Assembly: GCA_016188215.1 (NCBI GenBank)
Contig: JACPIF010000006.1
Span: forward strand, 1-48,214
Source of the DNA: Candidatus Woesearchaeota archaeon
GTDB taxonomy: Archaea > Nanobdellota > Nanobdellia > Woesearchaeales > JACPIF01
Direction of reading: 5' to 3'
Length of the DNA: 48,214 nucleotides
This document shows positions 15,727-24,819 of this stretch, in pieces (the stretch's first letter is position 1; each line of letters starts with the position of its first letter). Below the pieces are notes generated by a model. The model searched no databases. It was not told where the DNA came from and saw only the letters and a list, made by a program, of their open reading frames with translations. Position numbers and translations under genes: made by a program.

Positions 15727-16434
15727 TTAACTCAGTTTAACTCTTTGGGCCAGATAGTACTCACATGGCCTTACGAATTTGTTTGATGGACAGCCTGCCT
15801 TTTCAAATGCTGTCGTAAACCATCTAGGCAGTATTTGCATTCTCCTAACCTGGTCTCCCACTGTGCATGTGCCATATCGGCCATCGTCAGTACTTTCAAC
15901 AATAATGCACTCTTTCGGGCCGCCCTTCTCCCGGTACCTGCAGTCCATTTTCTGCGTATGGCCTGCATAAACAACTATTTTAGGCTGGATCCCCGTTGGA
16001 GTTCCCACCATGCTTGTCTGAGTGTAAGGGCCTGATGCCGGAGGTAAGGCAGCCTGTCCAGGACCAGTCAGAGCTCTTAATTCTAAGTCACCCAACCGTT
16101 TATCCGCCTCATTCTGTTTTCCTATAACCCTTCCTAATGTGTTGTTTATGTCTCCAAATCTTTTATCCATGAGTTCAGCAAATCCCCTTAAAGTTTCTTG
16201 ATATGGCCTCATCACGTCTTCCATCATGGTCCGCGTCTTGCGCAATTGTTCTTCGTCTGCCTGTTCCTTTCTCCTATAAAGAAAATCTGCCATTGATTGT
16301 GCCCTATGCTCTTCATCCATAGAATCCCAATCACCATAATTTTGTCTAAAGTATGCCTTACCATCAGAACTAGTCATCCTCCATGCACGGTTTAATCTGC
16401 CAGTAAAGCCCTGGTCAGGATCGAGCCTATTCAT
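15727..16434 (-). CDS. Coiled-coil protein with C-terminal five-Cys domain, first gene of operon
   Basis: 235 residues. The N-terminal half is helical and charged with a coiled coil (about 65-125, MRPYQETLRGFAELMDKRFG). A Pro/Gly linker leads to a C-terminal domain (about 160-235): MDCRYREKGGPKECIIVE, YGTCTVGDQVRRMQILPRWF, GCPSNKFVRPC, KLS. It is paralogous to the 89-residue protein that follows after 19 bases. GGAGGT lies 5 bases before the ATG. Two tandem palindromes lie 30-55 bases upstream, suggesting repression at this promoter. Confidence 0.72.
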   Translation of the reverse strand: MNRLDPDQGFTGRLNRAWRMTSSDGKAYFRQNYGDWDSMDEEHRAQSMADFLYRRKEQADEEQLRKTRTMMEDVMRPYQETLRGFAELMDKRFGDINNTLGRVIGKQNEADKRLGDLELRALTGPGQAALPPASGPYTQTSMVGTPTGIQPKIVVYAGHTQKMDCRYREKGGPKECIIVESTDDGRYGTCTVGDQVRRMQILPRWFTTAFEKAGCPSNKFVRPCEYYLAQRVKLS

Positions 16435-16465
16435 AGGTTACCTCCAAGCACAAGAATCCATCTGA

Positions 16466-16489
16466 GAAACCGTTTCGCAAACCGTTTGC
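16466..16489 (-). promoter_or_regulatory. Tandem palindromes upstream of the five-gene operon
   Basis: GAAAC-C-GTTTC (16466-16476) and GCAAAC-C-GTTTGC (16477-16489) share the core AAACCGTTT and are centred 12 bases apart, about one helical turn. Further GTTTGCTGTT repeats follow up to about 16508. A TATA-like TTTATATTTC lies on the minus strand near 16550-16560, so the palindromes would sit in the leader or just after the start site: a plausible operator for a dimeric repressor. Confidence 0.55.
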
Positions 16490-16827
16490 TGTTGTTTGCT
16501 GTTTGCAGTATTGCCATAGCTTCTAACTCAAGCAACACCATAGCAGATGAAATATAAAGGAATATTTAAGTTTTATGGCAATCAGACTACTCAGGAGTAT
16601 GTAAATGCTTTTAAACCAGAAAAACAGCCCTTACAGCCCTTAAAAACCGAAACCTATATAAATAACTGGTTATTCCATAACTTAAACTTCAGGCTAGAAA
16701 CCTCAATGTCCTATTCGCTCAATGAAGTTCTGGGGAACATAGAAATTGGATAACGCTTCACCATATTCATACCAGCATATTACGATAAGCTTTATATATA
16801 GAGGTAAAACCTCAAAACCAGGTCACT

Positions 16828-16868
16828 TTTCTATGGCGCTTGACACCGAGAACTCAGCGCTATGGAAA
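16828..16868 (+). ncRNA. Stable hairpin in the tRNA-Asp leader
   Basis: TTTCTATGGCGCT (16828-16840) pairs fully with AGCGCTATGGAAA (16856-16868) using two G-U pairs: 13 bp with a 15-base loop. It lies between the TATA box (about 16790) and the mature 5' end at 16875, so it would be part of the pre-tRNA leader or a separate small RNA released by RNase P. Confidence 0.45.
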
Positions 16869-16874
16869 CATAAT

Positions 16875-17114
16875 GCCCTGGTAGTCTAGTGGCCTAGGAT
16901 GGGGCCCTGTCGTACAGGTGCGTACATCACCTGGCACTGTGAGCGACTTTCGCTTCGCTACAGTCCCTCGTGCTCACTACGTTCGCAACCTGCATAGAAA
17001 GGCTCCGACCCGGGTTCAAAACAGATGATAAGCCATCTGGAGGCTTGAGCGACTTTCGCTTCGCTTCAGTCCCTCGGATATATGTTTATCTCTATGAAAG
17101 TCCCGGCCAGGGCG
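16875..17114 (+). tRNA. tRNA-Asp(GTC) with anticodon-loop and T-loop introns
   Basis: Acceptor GCCCTGG (16875-16881) pairs with CCAGGGC (17107-17113), G73 at 17114. D stem GTCT/GGAT, anticodon stem GGGCC/GGCTC, loop CTGTCG-A. Intron 1 is 16913-16999 (87 nt, 37/38): BHB helix CTGT/ATAG, bulges CGT and AAA, inner helix CAGGTGCG with CGCAACCTG. Intron 2 is 17021-17100 (80 nt, 59/60): helix TTCA/TGAA, bulges AAA and AGT, outer helix the T stem CCGGG/CCCGG. Splicing restores the loop TTCAAAT. Introns in the T loop are rare outside some Crenarchaeota. Confidence 0.93.
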
Positions 17115-17124
17115 TTTTTTCCTT

Positions 17125-17311
17125 GGGCCGGTAGCTCAGCCTGGATTCAGAGGGCAATAGAGCATCTGACTTTTACTGGCTTAGGCCAGAAGAGATCAGG
17201 TGGTCAAGGGTTCGAAACAGATGATAAGCCATCTGGAGGCTTGGGCGATTTCGCTTCGCTCAATCCCCCGGAAACGATGTTAATCGTCTGGCGAAAGTCC
17301 CTTCCGGCCCG
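17125..17311 (+). tRNA. tRNA-Lys(TTT) with two or three introns
   Basis: Acceptor GGGCCGG/CCGGCCC, G73 at 17311. Anticodon stem TCTGA/TCAGG. Intron 17176-17194 (19 nt, 37/38): helix CTTT/GAAG, bulges TAC and AGA, inner stem TGGC/GCCA. Intron 17217-17297 (81 nt, 59/60): helix TTCG/CGAA, bulges AAA and AGT, inner helix CAGATGA/TCGTCTG, outer T stem AAGGG/CCCTT. A 13-nt D-loop insertion (17145-17157) also fits a relaxed BHB: helix GCCT/GGGC, bulges GGA and AAT. Removing it restores CAGCCTGGTAGAGC. The gene starts 10 bases after tRNA-Asp and shares its promoter. Confidence 0.92.
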
Positions 17312-17352
17312 CTTTACACTGCTAGAGAAATGCTTAGGAAGACACACCACAA

Positions 17353-17395
17353 CAAAATTCCTTTGGAATTTTGAGGGTATCAAAACGGAGTTTTG
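17353..17395 (+). promoter_or_regulatory. Two hairpins in the rpoH leader
   Basis: CAAAATTCC (17353-17361) pairs perfectly with GGAATTTTG (17365-17373). CAAAAC (17381-17386) pairs with GTTTTG (17390-17395), leaving GGA in the loop just before the rpoH ATG at 17398. The second hairpin would hold the only ribosome-binding-like GGAG. They lie between tRNA-Lys and the RNA polymerase operon and could be processing or translational control signals. Confidence 0.5.
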
Positions 17396-17397
17396 AC

Positions 17398-17640
17398 ATG
17401 AAGAAGAAATTTGACGTAACCAAACACCAGCTTGTGCCGAAGCATCTCAAGGTTTCTGAGAAAGAAAAGGCAGAGCTGCTTAAGCGCTATAACATAACAG
17501 TAAAAGAGCTTCCCAAGATTCTTGTTGATGATTCTGCAATAGAGCATTTAGAGGTCAAAGTTGATGATGTCGTCAAGATAATACGGCAAAGCCCGACCGC
17601 AGGAGAAGTCTTATTCTACCGGTGCGTGACCAATGGCTAG
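17398..17640 (+). CDS. rpoH: DNA-directed RNA polymerase subunit H
   Basis: 80 residues, the usual size for archaeal RpoH (eukaryotic RPB5 C-terminal domain). It has KHQLVPKHLKVSEKEKAELL, then LLKRYNITVKELPKILVDDS and GEVLFYRCV, the family hallmarks. Subunit H sits at the downstream DNA jaw of the polymerase. I take ATG 17398 because homology begins there; the frame is open a little further upstream. The stop overlaps the B'' ATG by 8 bases. First gene of the polymerase operon. Confidence 0.97.
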   Translation: MKKKFDVTKHQLVPKHLKVSEKEKAELLKRYNITVKELPKILVDDSAIEHLEVKVDDVVKIIRQSPTAGEVLFYRCVTNG

Positions 17641-19111
17641 CTACTCAAAGGCATTGCTGCAAAAATATTTTGAAGACCAGAGCGTGGTAGGCGCAAGCAT
17701 TGAGAGCTTCAACCATTTTGTTGAGAAAGAGCTGCCTGCCATCCTGGAAGAGAACAAGGATATTGAGCCGACAATCATTCCGGCGCAGCACGAGGAGCAC
17801 AAGATACGCTTTGACAGGATCTGGACTGAGCATCCCAAGATAACTGAAGCAGACGGCTCCGAGCGGAAGATTTTTCCAATTGAAGCCCGGCTCCGCAAGC
17901 TCACTTATTCTTCTCCTGTTTTCATTGAGGTCAGTTCACATATCAATAAAGTGCAGAAAGAGACAGTGAAAACACAGATTGGAAACCTGCCCATCATGCT
18001 TAAGTCAAAATCCTGCAACCTATACAAAGCAAGCACCCAGGAGCTTATTGAGCGCGGCGAGGATCCATATGATCCAGGCGGCTATTTCATAATCAACGGC
18101 ACAGAAAAAGTGCTCATCAATGTTGAGGATCTGGCTGCAAACAAGATGCTCATTGAGAGAGGCACAAGCGATTACCAGGGCAGGCTGTTTTCGGAGCGGG
18201 GCAGCTACAAGATCCCGCATGTGCTGGAGCGCGGCAAAGACGGCATTTTCTACCTTTCATTCACCAGGGTAAAGAAGATACCTGCGATTGTGCTCGTCAA
18301 GGCGCTCGGCCTGCTGAAAGATGAGGAGATCATGAGATTCGTCAGCGCTGAGCGGCAGTTCGGCGAGGTGCTCATCAACCTCTACGAGTTCATTGACATC
18401 AAGACGCAGGAAGATGCCATAGACTGGATTGCAAAGCGCATAGGCATAACTCAGGCAAAGGAAGTGCGATTAGAGAGGACGCAGGAAATCCTTGACAAGT
18501 ACCTGCTGCCGCACCTAGGCATCAGGCGGGAAGACAGGGTGTTCAAGGCGTACAACCTCTGCAAGATGATGAAGCGCTACATCCTGGTAGCCCTGGGCGA
18601 GCTTGATGTTGATGACAAGGACCATTACATGAACAAGCGGCTCAAGACGCCGGGCGACTTGCTTGCAGACCTGTTCAGGGTGAACATCAAGGTGCTTATC
18701 AATGACTTACTGTACAATTTCCAGCGCATCGTGAAGCGGGGCAAGATACCCACCATCAAGGTCATTATCAGGGATAAGCTGCTCACTTCAAGGATATACA
18801 GCAGCATGGCAACCGGCAGCTGGGTCGGTGGCAGAAAAGGGATAAGCCAGCGCATCCAAAGGCTGAATTTCCTGGAGACTGTCAGCCACCTGCAAAGAGT
18901 TGTGTCGCCCTTGAGCGCATCGCAGGAGAATTTTGAAGCTAGGGAACTGCATCCTACTCATTTGGGAAGATTATGCCCGATAGAGACACCTGAGGGAACG
19001 AACATCGGGCTGCGAAAAAACCTTTCACTGCTTGCGAGCGTCTCGCAGGAAGTCAATGAGGACGAGGTTGTGCGCTCATTAAGGAATCTTGGATTAAAGG
19101 TGATACGCTAG
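17633..19111 (+). CDS. rpoB2: DNA-directed RNA polymerase subunit B''
   Basis: 492 residues forming the N-terminal half of the second-largest subunit (beta/RPB2): protrusion, lobe and fork. Recognisable pieces are YFIINGTEKVLINVEDLAAN, LKTPGDLLADLFRVN and the fork region ELHPTHLGRLCPIETPEGTN. It ends just after that at KNLSLLA and a short tail, and B' follows one base later. B is split into B'' and B' in many euryarchaeal and related lineages, unlike the single B of Crenarchaeota. It overlaps rpoH by 8 bases. Confidence 0.97.
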   Translation: MASYSKALLQKYFEDQSVVGASIESFNHFVEKELPAILEENKDIEPTIIPAQHEEHKIRFDRIWTEHPKITEADGSERKIFPIEARLRKLTYSSPVFIEVSSHINKVQKETVKTQIGNLPIMLKSKSCNLYKASTQELIERGEDPYDPGGYFIINGTEKVLINVEDLAANKMLIERGTSDYQGRLFSERGSYKIPHVLERGKDGIFYLSFTRVKKIPAIVLVKALGLLKDEEIMRFVSAERQFGEVLINLYEFIDIKTQEDAIDWIAKRIGITQAKEVRLERTQEILDKYLLPHLGIRREDRVFKAYNLCKMMKRYILVALGELDVDDKDHYMNKRLKTPGDLLADLFRVNIKVLINDLLYNFQRIVKRGKIPTIKVIIRDKLLTSRIYSSMATGSWVGGRKGISQRIQRLNFLETVSHLQRVVSPLSASQENFEARELHPTHLGRLCPIETPEGTNIGLRKNLSLLASVSQEVNEDEVVRSLRNLGLKVIR

Positions 19112-19112
19112 A

Positions 19113-20921
19113 ATGGCATCATCTGAAGTTTACATTAACGGTAAGTTTGTGGGAAGCGTGGACGCTCCTGACGAGTTTGTAAAGCAGATTGTGCGGGAAA
19201 GGAGGAAAGGGGTCATCTCGCATAATGTCAATGTCAAGTATGATGACAGGACCAATGAGATACATCTGGAGTGCGGCAAGGGCCGGGTGCGGAGGCCAGT
19301 AATCGTGGTCAAGGAAGGCAAACCCCTGGTGACTGAGAAGCATATCAAGCAGCTGCAGAAGCATGAAATATCATGGAATGACCTAATTGAGCAGGGCATT
19401 ATAGAATACCTGGATGCTGCCGAAGAGGAGAATGCGCTAGTCGCTTTTACTGAGAAAGACCTGACACCAGAGCATACGCACCTTGAGATCATGCCTTTGG
19501 CAATGTTGGGGCTGACAGCCTCTTATGTGCCATACGCGAACTATAACCAATCAACACGATTAAATGCAGGCGCCAAGAACCAGAAACAGGCGCTCGGATT
19601 CTACATTGCAAATTACCAGATAAGGATGGATATGGATGTCAATGTGATGCATACCCCCCAGATACCTATCGTGCAGTCCATTACGCATGAGATATCGCAT
19701 TATGACAAGCACCCTGCCGGGCAGAATGTCGTGGTTGCTATCATGTCCTGGGACGGCTATAACATGGAGGATGCGATTGTGCTCAACAAAGGCTCTATTG
19801 AGCGCGGCTTGGGAAGATCAACGTATTTCAGGCCTGCGCTTGCTGAAGAGATACGATACCCTGGAGGGCTGGTTGACAATATCAGCATTCCTGACAAAGA
19901 CGTGAAGGGCTACAAGTCAGAGCGCGATTATAGGCTGCTTGAGGATGATGGCATAATCTTCCCTGAGGCTGAAGTCAAGGAGGGGGATGTAATTATCGGG
20001 AAAGTCTCTCCGCCAAGGTTCCTGAGCAGCGTTGATGAGTACAGCCTTGCCTCCAACACCAGGAGGGAAAGCTCAATCGGCGTGAAGCACGGTGAGCAGG
20101 GTGTCGTTGATTTTGTGCTTATCACAGAGAATGAAGAGGGCAGCAAACTCGTTGAGGTCAGAATCCGCGAGACAAGGGTTCCTGAAATAGGGGATAAGTT
20201 CACCAGCAGGCACGGGCAGAAGGGTGTCGTGGGATTGATTGTCCCTGAGGCAGACATGCCGTTCAGCGCGTCAGGGATCAGGCCTGATATCATATTTTCG
20301 CCGCACGGAATACCGAGCCGCATGACAATTGCTCACCTGCTTGAATTGATATGCGGAAAAACAGGAGCGCTTGCAGGAAGGTATATTGACGGGACTGCAT
20401 TTGAGTCAGAGCCTGAAGACAAGATCAGGCAGGAGCTGCTCTCGCTCGGCTTCCAGGACAATGGCACGGAAACAATGTACAATGGAATTACAGGCGAGAA
20501 ATATGCTGCCCGCATCTTTGTAGGGAACATGTACTATCTCAAGTTGAAGCATATGGTGGCCAACAAGATACACAGCCGGGCACGCGGGCCTATCCAATTA
20601 TTGACAAGGCAGCCGACTGAAGGAAGGGCAAAGGAAGGCGGGTTGAGGCTTGGAGAGATGGAGAAGGATACCTTTGTGGCGCACGGCGCATCACTGCTGC
20701 TGAAAGAGCGGTTTGATTCCGACAAGACGATTGTGCCTGTGTGCGAGAACTGCGGCAGCATTGCTGTGCACAACGAGATCAAGAAGCAGAACTACTGCCC
20801 TATGTGCGGCGATACCGTTGAAGTGAACAACATTGAGATAAGCTACGCGTTCAAACTGATGCTTGACGAGTTCAAGAGCCTGGGAGTATTCCCCAGACTG
20901 GTGTTGGAAGACAAATATTAG
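19113..20921 (+). CDS. rpoB1: DNA-directed RNA polymerase subunit B'
   Basis: 602 residues, the C-terminal half of the second-largest subunit. It contains the catalytic-centre segment NVVVAIMSWDGYNMEDAIVL, then RETRVPEIGDKFTSRHGQKG (hybrid binding and switch region), PFSASGIRPDIIFSPHGIPS, and a clamp zinc site CENCGSIAVHNE with YCPMCGD. Length and order match split-B archaea. The ATG lies one base after the B'' stop, so translation is probably coupled. Confidence 0.97.
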   Translation: MASSEVYINGKFVGSVDAPDEFVKQIVRERRKGVISHNVNVKYDDRTNEIHLECGKGRVRRPVIVVKEGKPLVTEKHIKQLQKHEISWNDLIEQGIIEYLDAAEEENALVAFTEKDLTPEHTHLEIMPLAMLGLTASYVPYANYNQSTRLNAGAKNQKQALGFYIANYQIRMDMDVNVMHTPQIPIVQSITHEISHYDKHPAGQNVVVAIMSWDGYNMEDAIVLNKGSIERGLGRSTYFRPALAEEIRYPGGLVDNISIPDKDVKGYKSERDYRLLEDDGIIFPEAEVKEGDVIIGKVSPPRFLSSVDEYSLASNTRRESSIGVKHGEQGVVDFVLITENEEGSKLVEVRIRETRVPEIGDKFTSRHGQKGVVGLIVPEADMPFSASGIRPDIIFSPHGIPSRMTIAHLLELICGKTGALAGRYIDGTAFESEPEDKIRQELLSLGFQDNGTETMYNGITGEKYAARIFVGNMYYLKLKHMVANKIHSRARGPIQLLTRQPTEGRAKEGGLRLGEMEKDTFVAHGASLLLKERFDSDKTIVPVCENCGSIAVHNEIKKQNYCPMCGDTVEVNNIEISYAFKLMLDEFKSLGVFPRLVLEDKY

Positions 20922-20959
20922 AGAACCGAACCGCAGTCAACTTAAAATCATAACCCAAA

Positions 20960-23638
20960 ATGGCAACAACCAAAGAAGAGAAGGCTGAGAAACTGATTGA
21001 GCGCTCGGAAAAAGTGCTCAAGGAAGAGAAGAAGACTGAGCGTATTGAAGATCCTGAAATCTACGTGACAAGGCAGGTAAAGAGCATAGTTTTTGGGATG
21101 TTCTCGCCCAAGATGATCAAGAAGATGGCATCTGCGAAAATAGTGACGCCTGAGCTGTATGATAAGGAAGGGTATCCTGTTGATGGCGGGCTGATGGATA
21201 CCAGATTAGGCGTCATTGACCCCGGCTTGCGGTGCAGGACATGCGGCAGCAAGCTAAAGGAGTGCATCGGCCATTTCGGGTATATTGAGCTTGCCAGGCC
21301 AATCATTCATGTAAAATTTGTCAATATTGTCCTTACATTATTGCGAAGCATCTGCAGGGATTGCAGCCGCATCCTGATACCTAAGAATAAGCTTGCGGAC
21401 CTCAAGCGGGATCTGGATGAGGTTGAGCGCAAGGAAGGCGTTGAAGCGCGCAGAAAAGTAGTGAAAGAGGTCATCTCAAACCTCAAGAATATCTGCCCGC
21501 ACTGCAAGGCCAAGCAGCAGAAGATAACGCTGGAGAAGCCTACTACATTCCTGGAGAATGACAAGCGGTTAAGCCCGATTGAGATACGTGCCAGGCTGGA
21601 AAAGATACCTGATGAGGATTGCGAGATTTTCGGCATACGCTCAGAGGTTGCAAGGCCTGAATGGATGGTGCTCACGATACTTGCGATTCCGCCCGTGACC
21701 ATGCGTCCAAGCATCACCCTTGAATCTGGAGAAAGAAGCGAGGATGACCTGACGCACAAGCTCGGAGATATCGTACGGATTAACCAGAGATTGTTTGAGA
21801 ATATCAGCGCGGGAGCCCCAGAAATAATCATTGAGGATTTGTGGGACCTTCTGCAATATCATGTCACTACATTCTTTGATAATTCCATTGCGCAGCTGCC
21901 TGTTGCCAGGCACAGGAGCGGCCAGCCGCTCAAGACATTGACGGAGAGGATCAAAAGCAAGGAAGGCAGGATCAGGCATAATCTTGCAGGAAAAAGGACG
22001 AATTTCTGCGCACGGACTGTTATCAGCCCGGACCCGAAAATAAAGCTGAATGAAGTCGGCGTTCCCCTTATTGTTGCGATGAATTTGACGGTTCCTGAAA
22101 GGGTTAATGAGTGGAACATGCAGCATTTGAAGCAGTTCGTGGAGCGCGGGCCTACCAAATATCCTGGAGCTAATTATATAATAAGGCCGGACGGCAAGAA
22201 GAAAAAGATAACTGAAGAGACAAAAGAAGCTGCGCTTGAAGAGCTGCAGCCTGGATTCATTGTTGAAAGGCATCTCATGGATGGTGATGTAGCTGTCTTT
22301 AACAGGCAGCCAAGCCTGCACCGGATGAGCATGATGTGCCACTACGTAAAAGTGCTGCCGGGCAAGACGCTCAGGCTGAATCCAGCGGTCTGCCATCCCT
22401 ATAACGCTGATTTTGACGGAGACGAGATGAATCTCCATATCCCGCAGACCGAAGAGGCCCGGGCAGAGGCTGAGATATTGATGGTAGTGCAGACTCAGCT
22501 GATCTCACCGCGGTATGGGCTGTCGGTCATCGGCTGCATCCAGGATGCAATATCCGGAAATTTCCTGCTTACAAGGGACTTGAGCATGCCGCGCGAGGAA
22601 GCCCTTGACATACTATTCTCAGTCGGTGTTGAAGATGCCTCAAAATTGCCAAGGAAGCAGCATGTAGACGGCAAAGAAGTTTTCAGCGTGGTGCTGCCGG
22701 ATGACTTCAACTTTTCAGGGCATTCGCGATTATGCAAGGGCGGGCAGTGCAATGAGAAGACCCATGTTGTAATCAAGGATGGCAAGCTTATCAGCGGTGT
22801 CATGGACAAGGCAAACCTTGGCGAGGAATCCGGATTGATGCTGAGAAATATACATAAGCAATATGGCGCAGATGCCACGCTTGAGATACTTGAGAAGATA
22901 TTCCAGCTGGGAACTGCCGTGCTTTTCAAGCATGGGTTTACTGTAGGCATTGCGGACACTGACCTGCCAACTAATGCACAGGAAAAGATTGCAGAAGTCC
23001 TCAACAAGGCTGAGCAGGATGTGCAGGACCTTATCATGCAGTTCAGGGCAGGAACACTTGAGCTGCTGCCCGGGAGAACAGTGGAAGAGTCGCTTGAGCT
23101 CAGGATTCTTGAGGTGCTCAACAAGGCGAGGAACAGGGCAGGAAACCTGGTGGAAGAATATTCGGATAAAAAGACGCATACCATTGTCATGGCGCTTTCA
23201 GGCGCACGGGGTAATTACCTGAACCTTGCGCAGATGGCTGCCACTGTGGGCCAGCAGGCGCTGCGGGGCCGCAGGATTGAGAAAGGATACCAGGGCAGGA
23301 CATTATCATGCTTCAAGAAAGGCGATTTGAGCCCGGATGCCCACGGATTCATCAGGAGCGGATTCAAGAAAGGGCTGAGCCCGCAGGAGTTCTTCTTCGG
23401 CTCAATAACCGGAAGGGATAGCCTGATGGACACTGCATTTAGGACTCCAAAGTCAGGATACCTCTATAGGAGGCTGGCGAACGCGATGCAGGACTTAAAA
23501 GTTGAGTATGACCTTACTGTACGGGATGCCACCAAGAAAATAATACAATTCAGGTATGGGGAGGATGGCATTGACGTCTCAAGATCACAAGGTGGAAAGC
23601 TCAATGTGGGTGAAATCATCAATAATATGAAGGAATAG
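20960..23638 (+). CDS. rpoA1: DNA-directed RNA polymerase subunit A'
   Basis: 892 residues, the N-terminal two thirds of the largest subunit. Clamp zinc motifs are [20 protein letters not shown] and CPHCKAK. The catalytic magnesium loop is [15 protein letters not shown]. The bridge-helix region is near [20 protein letters not shown], and the lid/rudder region is around [16 protein letters not shown]. Residues 1-42 are an extra Lys/Glu-rich N-terminal extension before [10 protein letters not shown], where homologues usually begin. It follows B' by 38 bases and precedes A'' by 7. Confidence 0.97.
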   Translation: MATTKEEKAEKLIERSEKVLKEEKKTERIEDPEIYVTRQVKSIVFGMFSPKMIKKMASAKIVTPELYDKEGYPVDGGLMDTRLGVIDPGLRCRTCGSKLKECIGHFGYIELARPIIHVKFVNIVLTLLRSICRDCSRILIPKNKLADLKRDLDEVERKEGVEARRKVVKEVISNLKNICPHCKAKQQKITLEKPTTFLENDKRLSPIEIRARLEKIPDEDCEIFGIRSEVARPEWMVLTILAIPPVTMRPSITLESGERSEDDLTHKLGDIVRINQRLFENISAGAPEIIIEDLWDLLQYHVTTFFDNSIAQLPVARHRSGQPLKTLTERIKSKEGRIRHNLAGKRTNFCARTVISPDPKIKLNEVGVPLIVAMNLTVPERVNEWNMQHLKQFVERGPTKYPGANYIIRPDGKKKKITEETKEAALEELQPGFIVERHLMDGDVAVFNRQPSLHRMSMMCHYVKVLPGKTLRLNPAVCHPYNADFDGDEMNLHIPQTEEARAEAEILMVVQTQLISPRYGLSVIGCIQDAISGNFLLTRDLSMPREEALDILFSVGVEDASKLPRKQHVDGKEVFSVVLPDDFNFSGHSRLCKGGQCNEKTHVVIKDGKLISGVMDKANLGEESGLMLRNIHKQYGADATLEILEKIFQLGTAVLFKHGFTVGIADTDLPTNAQEKIAEVLNKAEQDVQDLIMQFRAGTLELLPGRTVEESLELRILEVLNKARNRAGNLVEEYSDKKTHTIVMALSGARGNYLNLAQMAATVGQQALRGRRIEKGYQGRTLSCFKKGDLSPDAHGFIRSGFKKGLSPQEFFFGSITGRDSLMDTAFRTPKSGYLYRRLANAMQDLKVEYDLTVRDATKKIIQFRYGEDGIDVSRSQGGKLNVGEIINNMKE

Positions 23639-23645
23639 GTGCACT

Positions 23646-24791
23646 ATGGATGATATCATACAAGAATACGAGGAGAAATTGCCGCAGCGGCTGATAGATT
23701 TGGCAGTTGAGAAGCTTGGCAAGACAAGCCAGAAGAAGTTGAGGGAAGCGCTTGACAGGGTTGTTGAGGAATATGATGCTTCATGCATTGACCCGGGAGA
23801 ATCAGTAGGCTTGGTCAGCGCGGAATCCATCGGCGAGCCCGGGACGCAAATGACGTTGAACACATTCCATTTCGCAGGGGTTGCGGAGATGAATGTCACT
23901 ATGGGGCTGCCCAGGATAATTGAGATCCTTGACGGAAGGAAAGAATTAAGCACACCAATGATGGAGATATACCTCAAGAAGCCCTTTAACCAGGGGAAGA
24001 ATATCAAGGAAAATGCGCTATTGATAAAAGAGACCCTGTTCGGGGATCTGGTGCAGGAATTCCAGATAAATATTGCTGAGTCTGCCATTGAAGTCACGCT
24101 TGACCTGAAGAAGATGGAAGCTCTGGGGATGAGCAAGGCAAAGCTCATGAACCTCTTGTCTAAAGGAATCAAAGGGGTTAATTTGAAGGAGCACAAGGAA
24201 AAGAATATGCTTATCCTGAAGCCACGGGGCAAGGTTGAGGAATTGAATGACCTTTATAGGCTGAAGGAGAAAATGAAAGGCGTTTATCTCTCTGGCATTA
24301 AAGGCATAGAGCTGGTGCTGCCTGTCAAGCAGGGCGATGAGTTTGTCATCAGGACAAAGGGCACTAACCTTAAGGATGTGCTTGAATTGGATTTTGTTGA
24401 TGAGACTAGGACCAGCACTAATGACGTATTTGAGATTGCAGATGTACTGGGCATAGAAGCTGCGCGGCAGAGCATAATAAATGAAGTGCTGAACGTCATG
24501 GAGGCGCAGGGGCTGAATGTTGACCTAAGGCATATCATGCTTGTCGCAGACACCATGTGCGTCACTGGGCAGATACGCGGCATTACGAGGTATGGAGTAG
24601 TGAGCGAGAAGGCTTCAGTGCTGGCCAGGGCCAGCTTTGAGACGCCTATAAAGCACATTATCAATGCTTCATTGACTGGAGAGGTTGACAATCTGAATTC
24701 AGTTGTGGAGAATGTCATGCTGAACCAGCCGGTGCCGATAGGTACAGGACTGCCGCAATTGCGGGTAAAGGCAAAGAAAGAGAGCAAATAG
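23646..24791 (+). CDS. rpoA2: DNA-directed RNA polymerase subunit A''
   Basis: 381 residues, the C-terminal third of the largest subunit: trigger loop region [20 protein letters not shown], then [20 protein letters not shown], the jaw, and the conserved end [20 protein letters not shown] with [14 protein letters not shown]. It completes A'. The next 170 bases contain no gene but a structured RNA with its own TATA box. Confidence 0.97.
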   Translation: MDDIIQEYEEKLPQRLIDLAVEKLGKTSQKKLREALDRVVEEYDASCIDPGESVGLVSAESIGEPGTQMTLNTFHFAGVAEMNVTMGLPRIIEILDGRKELSTPMMEIYLKKPFNQGKNIKENALLIKETLFGDLVQEFQINIAESAIEVTLDLKKMEALGMSKAKLMNLLSKGIKGVNLKEHKEKNMLILKPRGKVEELNDLYRLKEKMKGVYLSGIKGIELVLPVKQGDEFVIRTKGTNLKDVLELDFVDETRTSTNDVFEIADVLGIEAARQSIINEVLNVMEAQGLNVDLRHIMLVADTMCVTGQIRGITRYGVVSEKASVLARASFETPIKHIINASLTGEVDNLNSVVENVMLNQPVPIGTGLPQLRVKAKKESK

Positions 24792-24819
24792 TTTATATCC
24801 ATTATCAAACTTAAAATTT

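Larger units (their letters stand above)
16435..16874. other. Intergenic region between five-gene operon and tRNA-Asp
   Basis: It holds the tandem palindromes (16466-16489), divergent TATA-like sequences near 16550-16570, a tRNA promoter TTTATATATAG at about 16790-16800, and a pre-tRNA leader hairpin (16828-16868). A 68-codon frame at 16547-16753 has no motif, and I do not call it a gene. Confidence 0.6.

Noticed and set aside
16547-16753. 68-codon open frame before tRNA-Asp
   Set aside because: It has no domain or clear ribosome site, overlaps a promoter region and has low-complexity composition.
16875-17311. tRNA-Asp and tRNA-Lys as pseudogenes disrupted by inserted repeats
   Set aside because: Every insertion is flanked by a BHB motif with correct 3-base bulges, the cut sites restore standard loops, and the helix covaries between the two genes.
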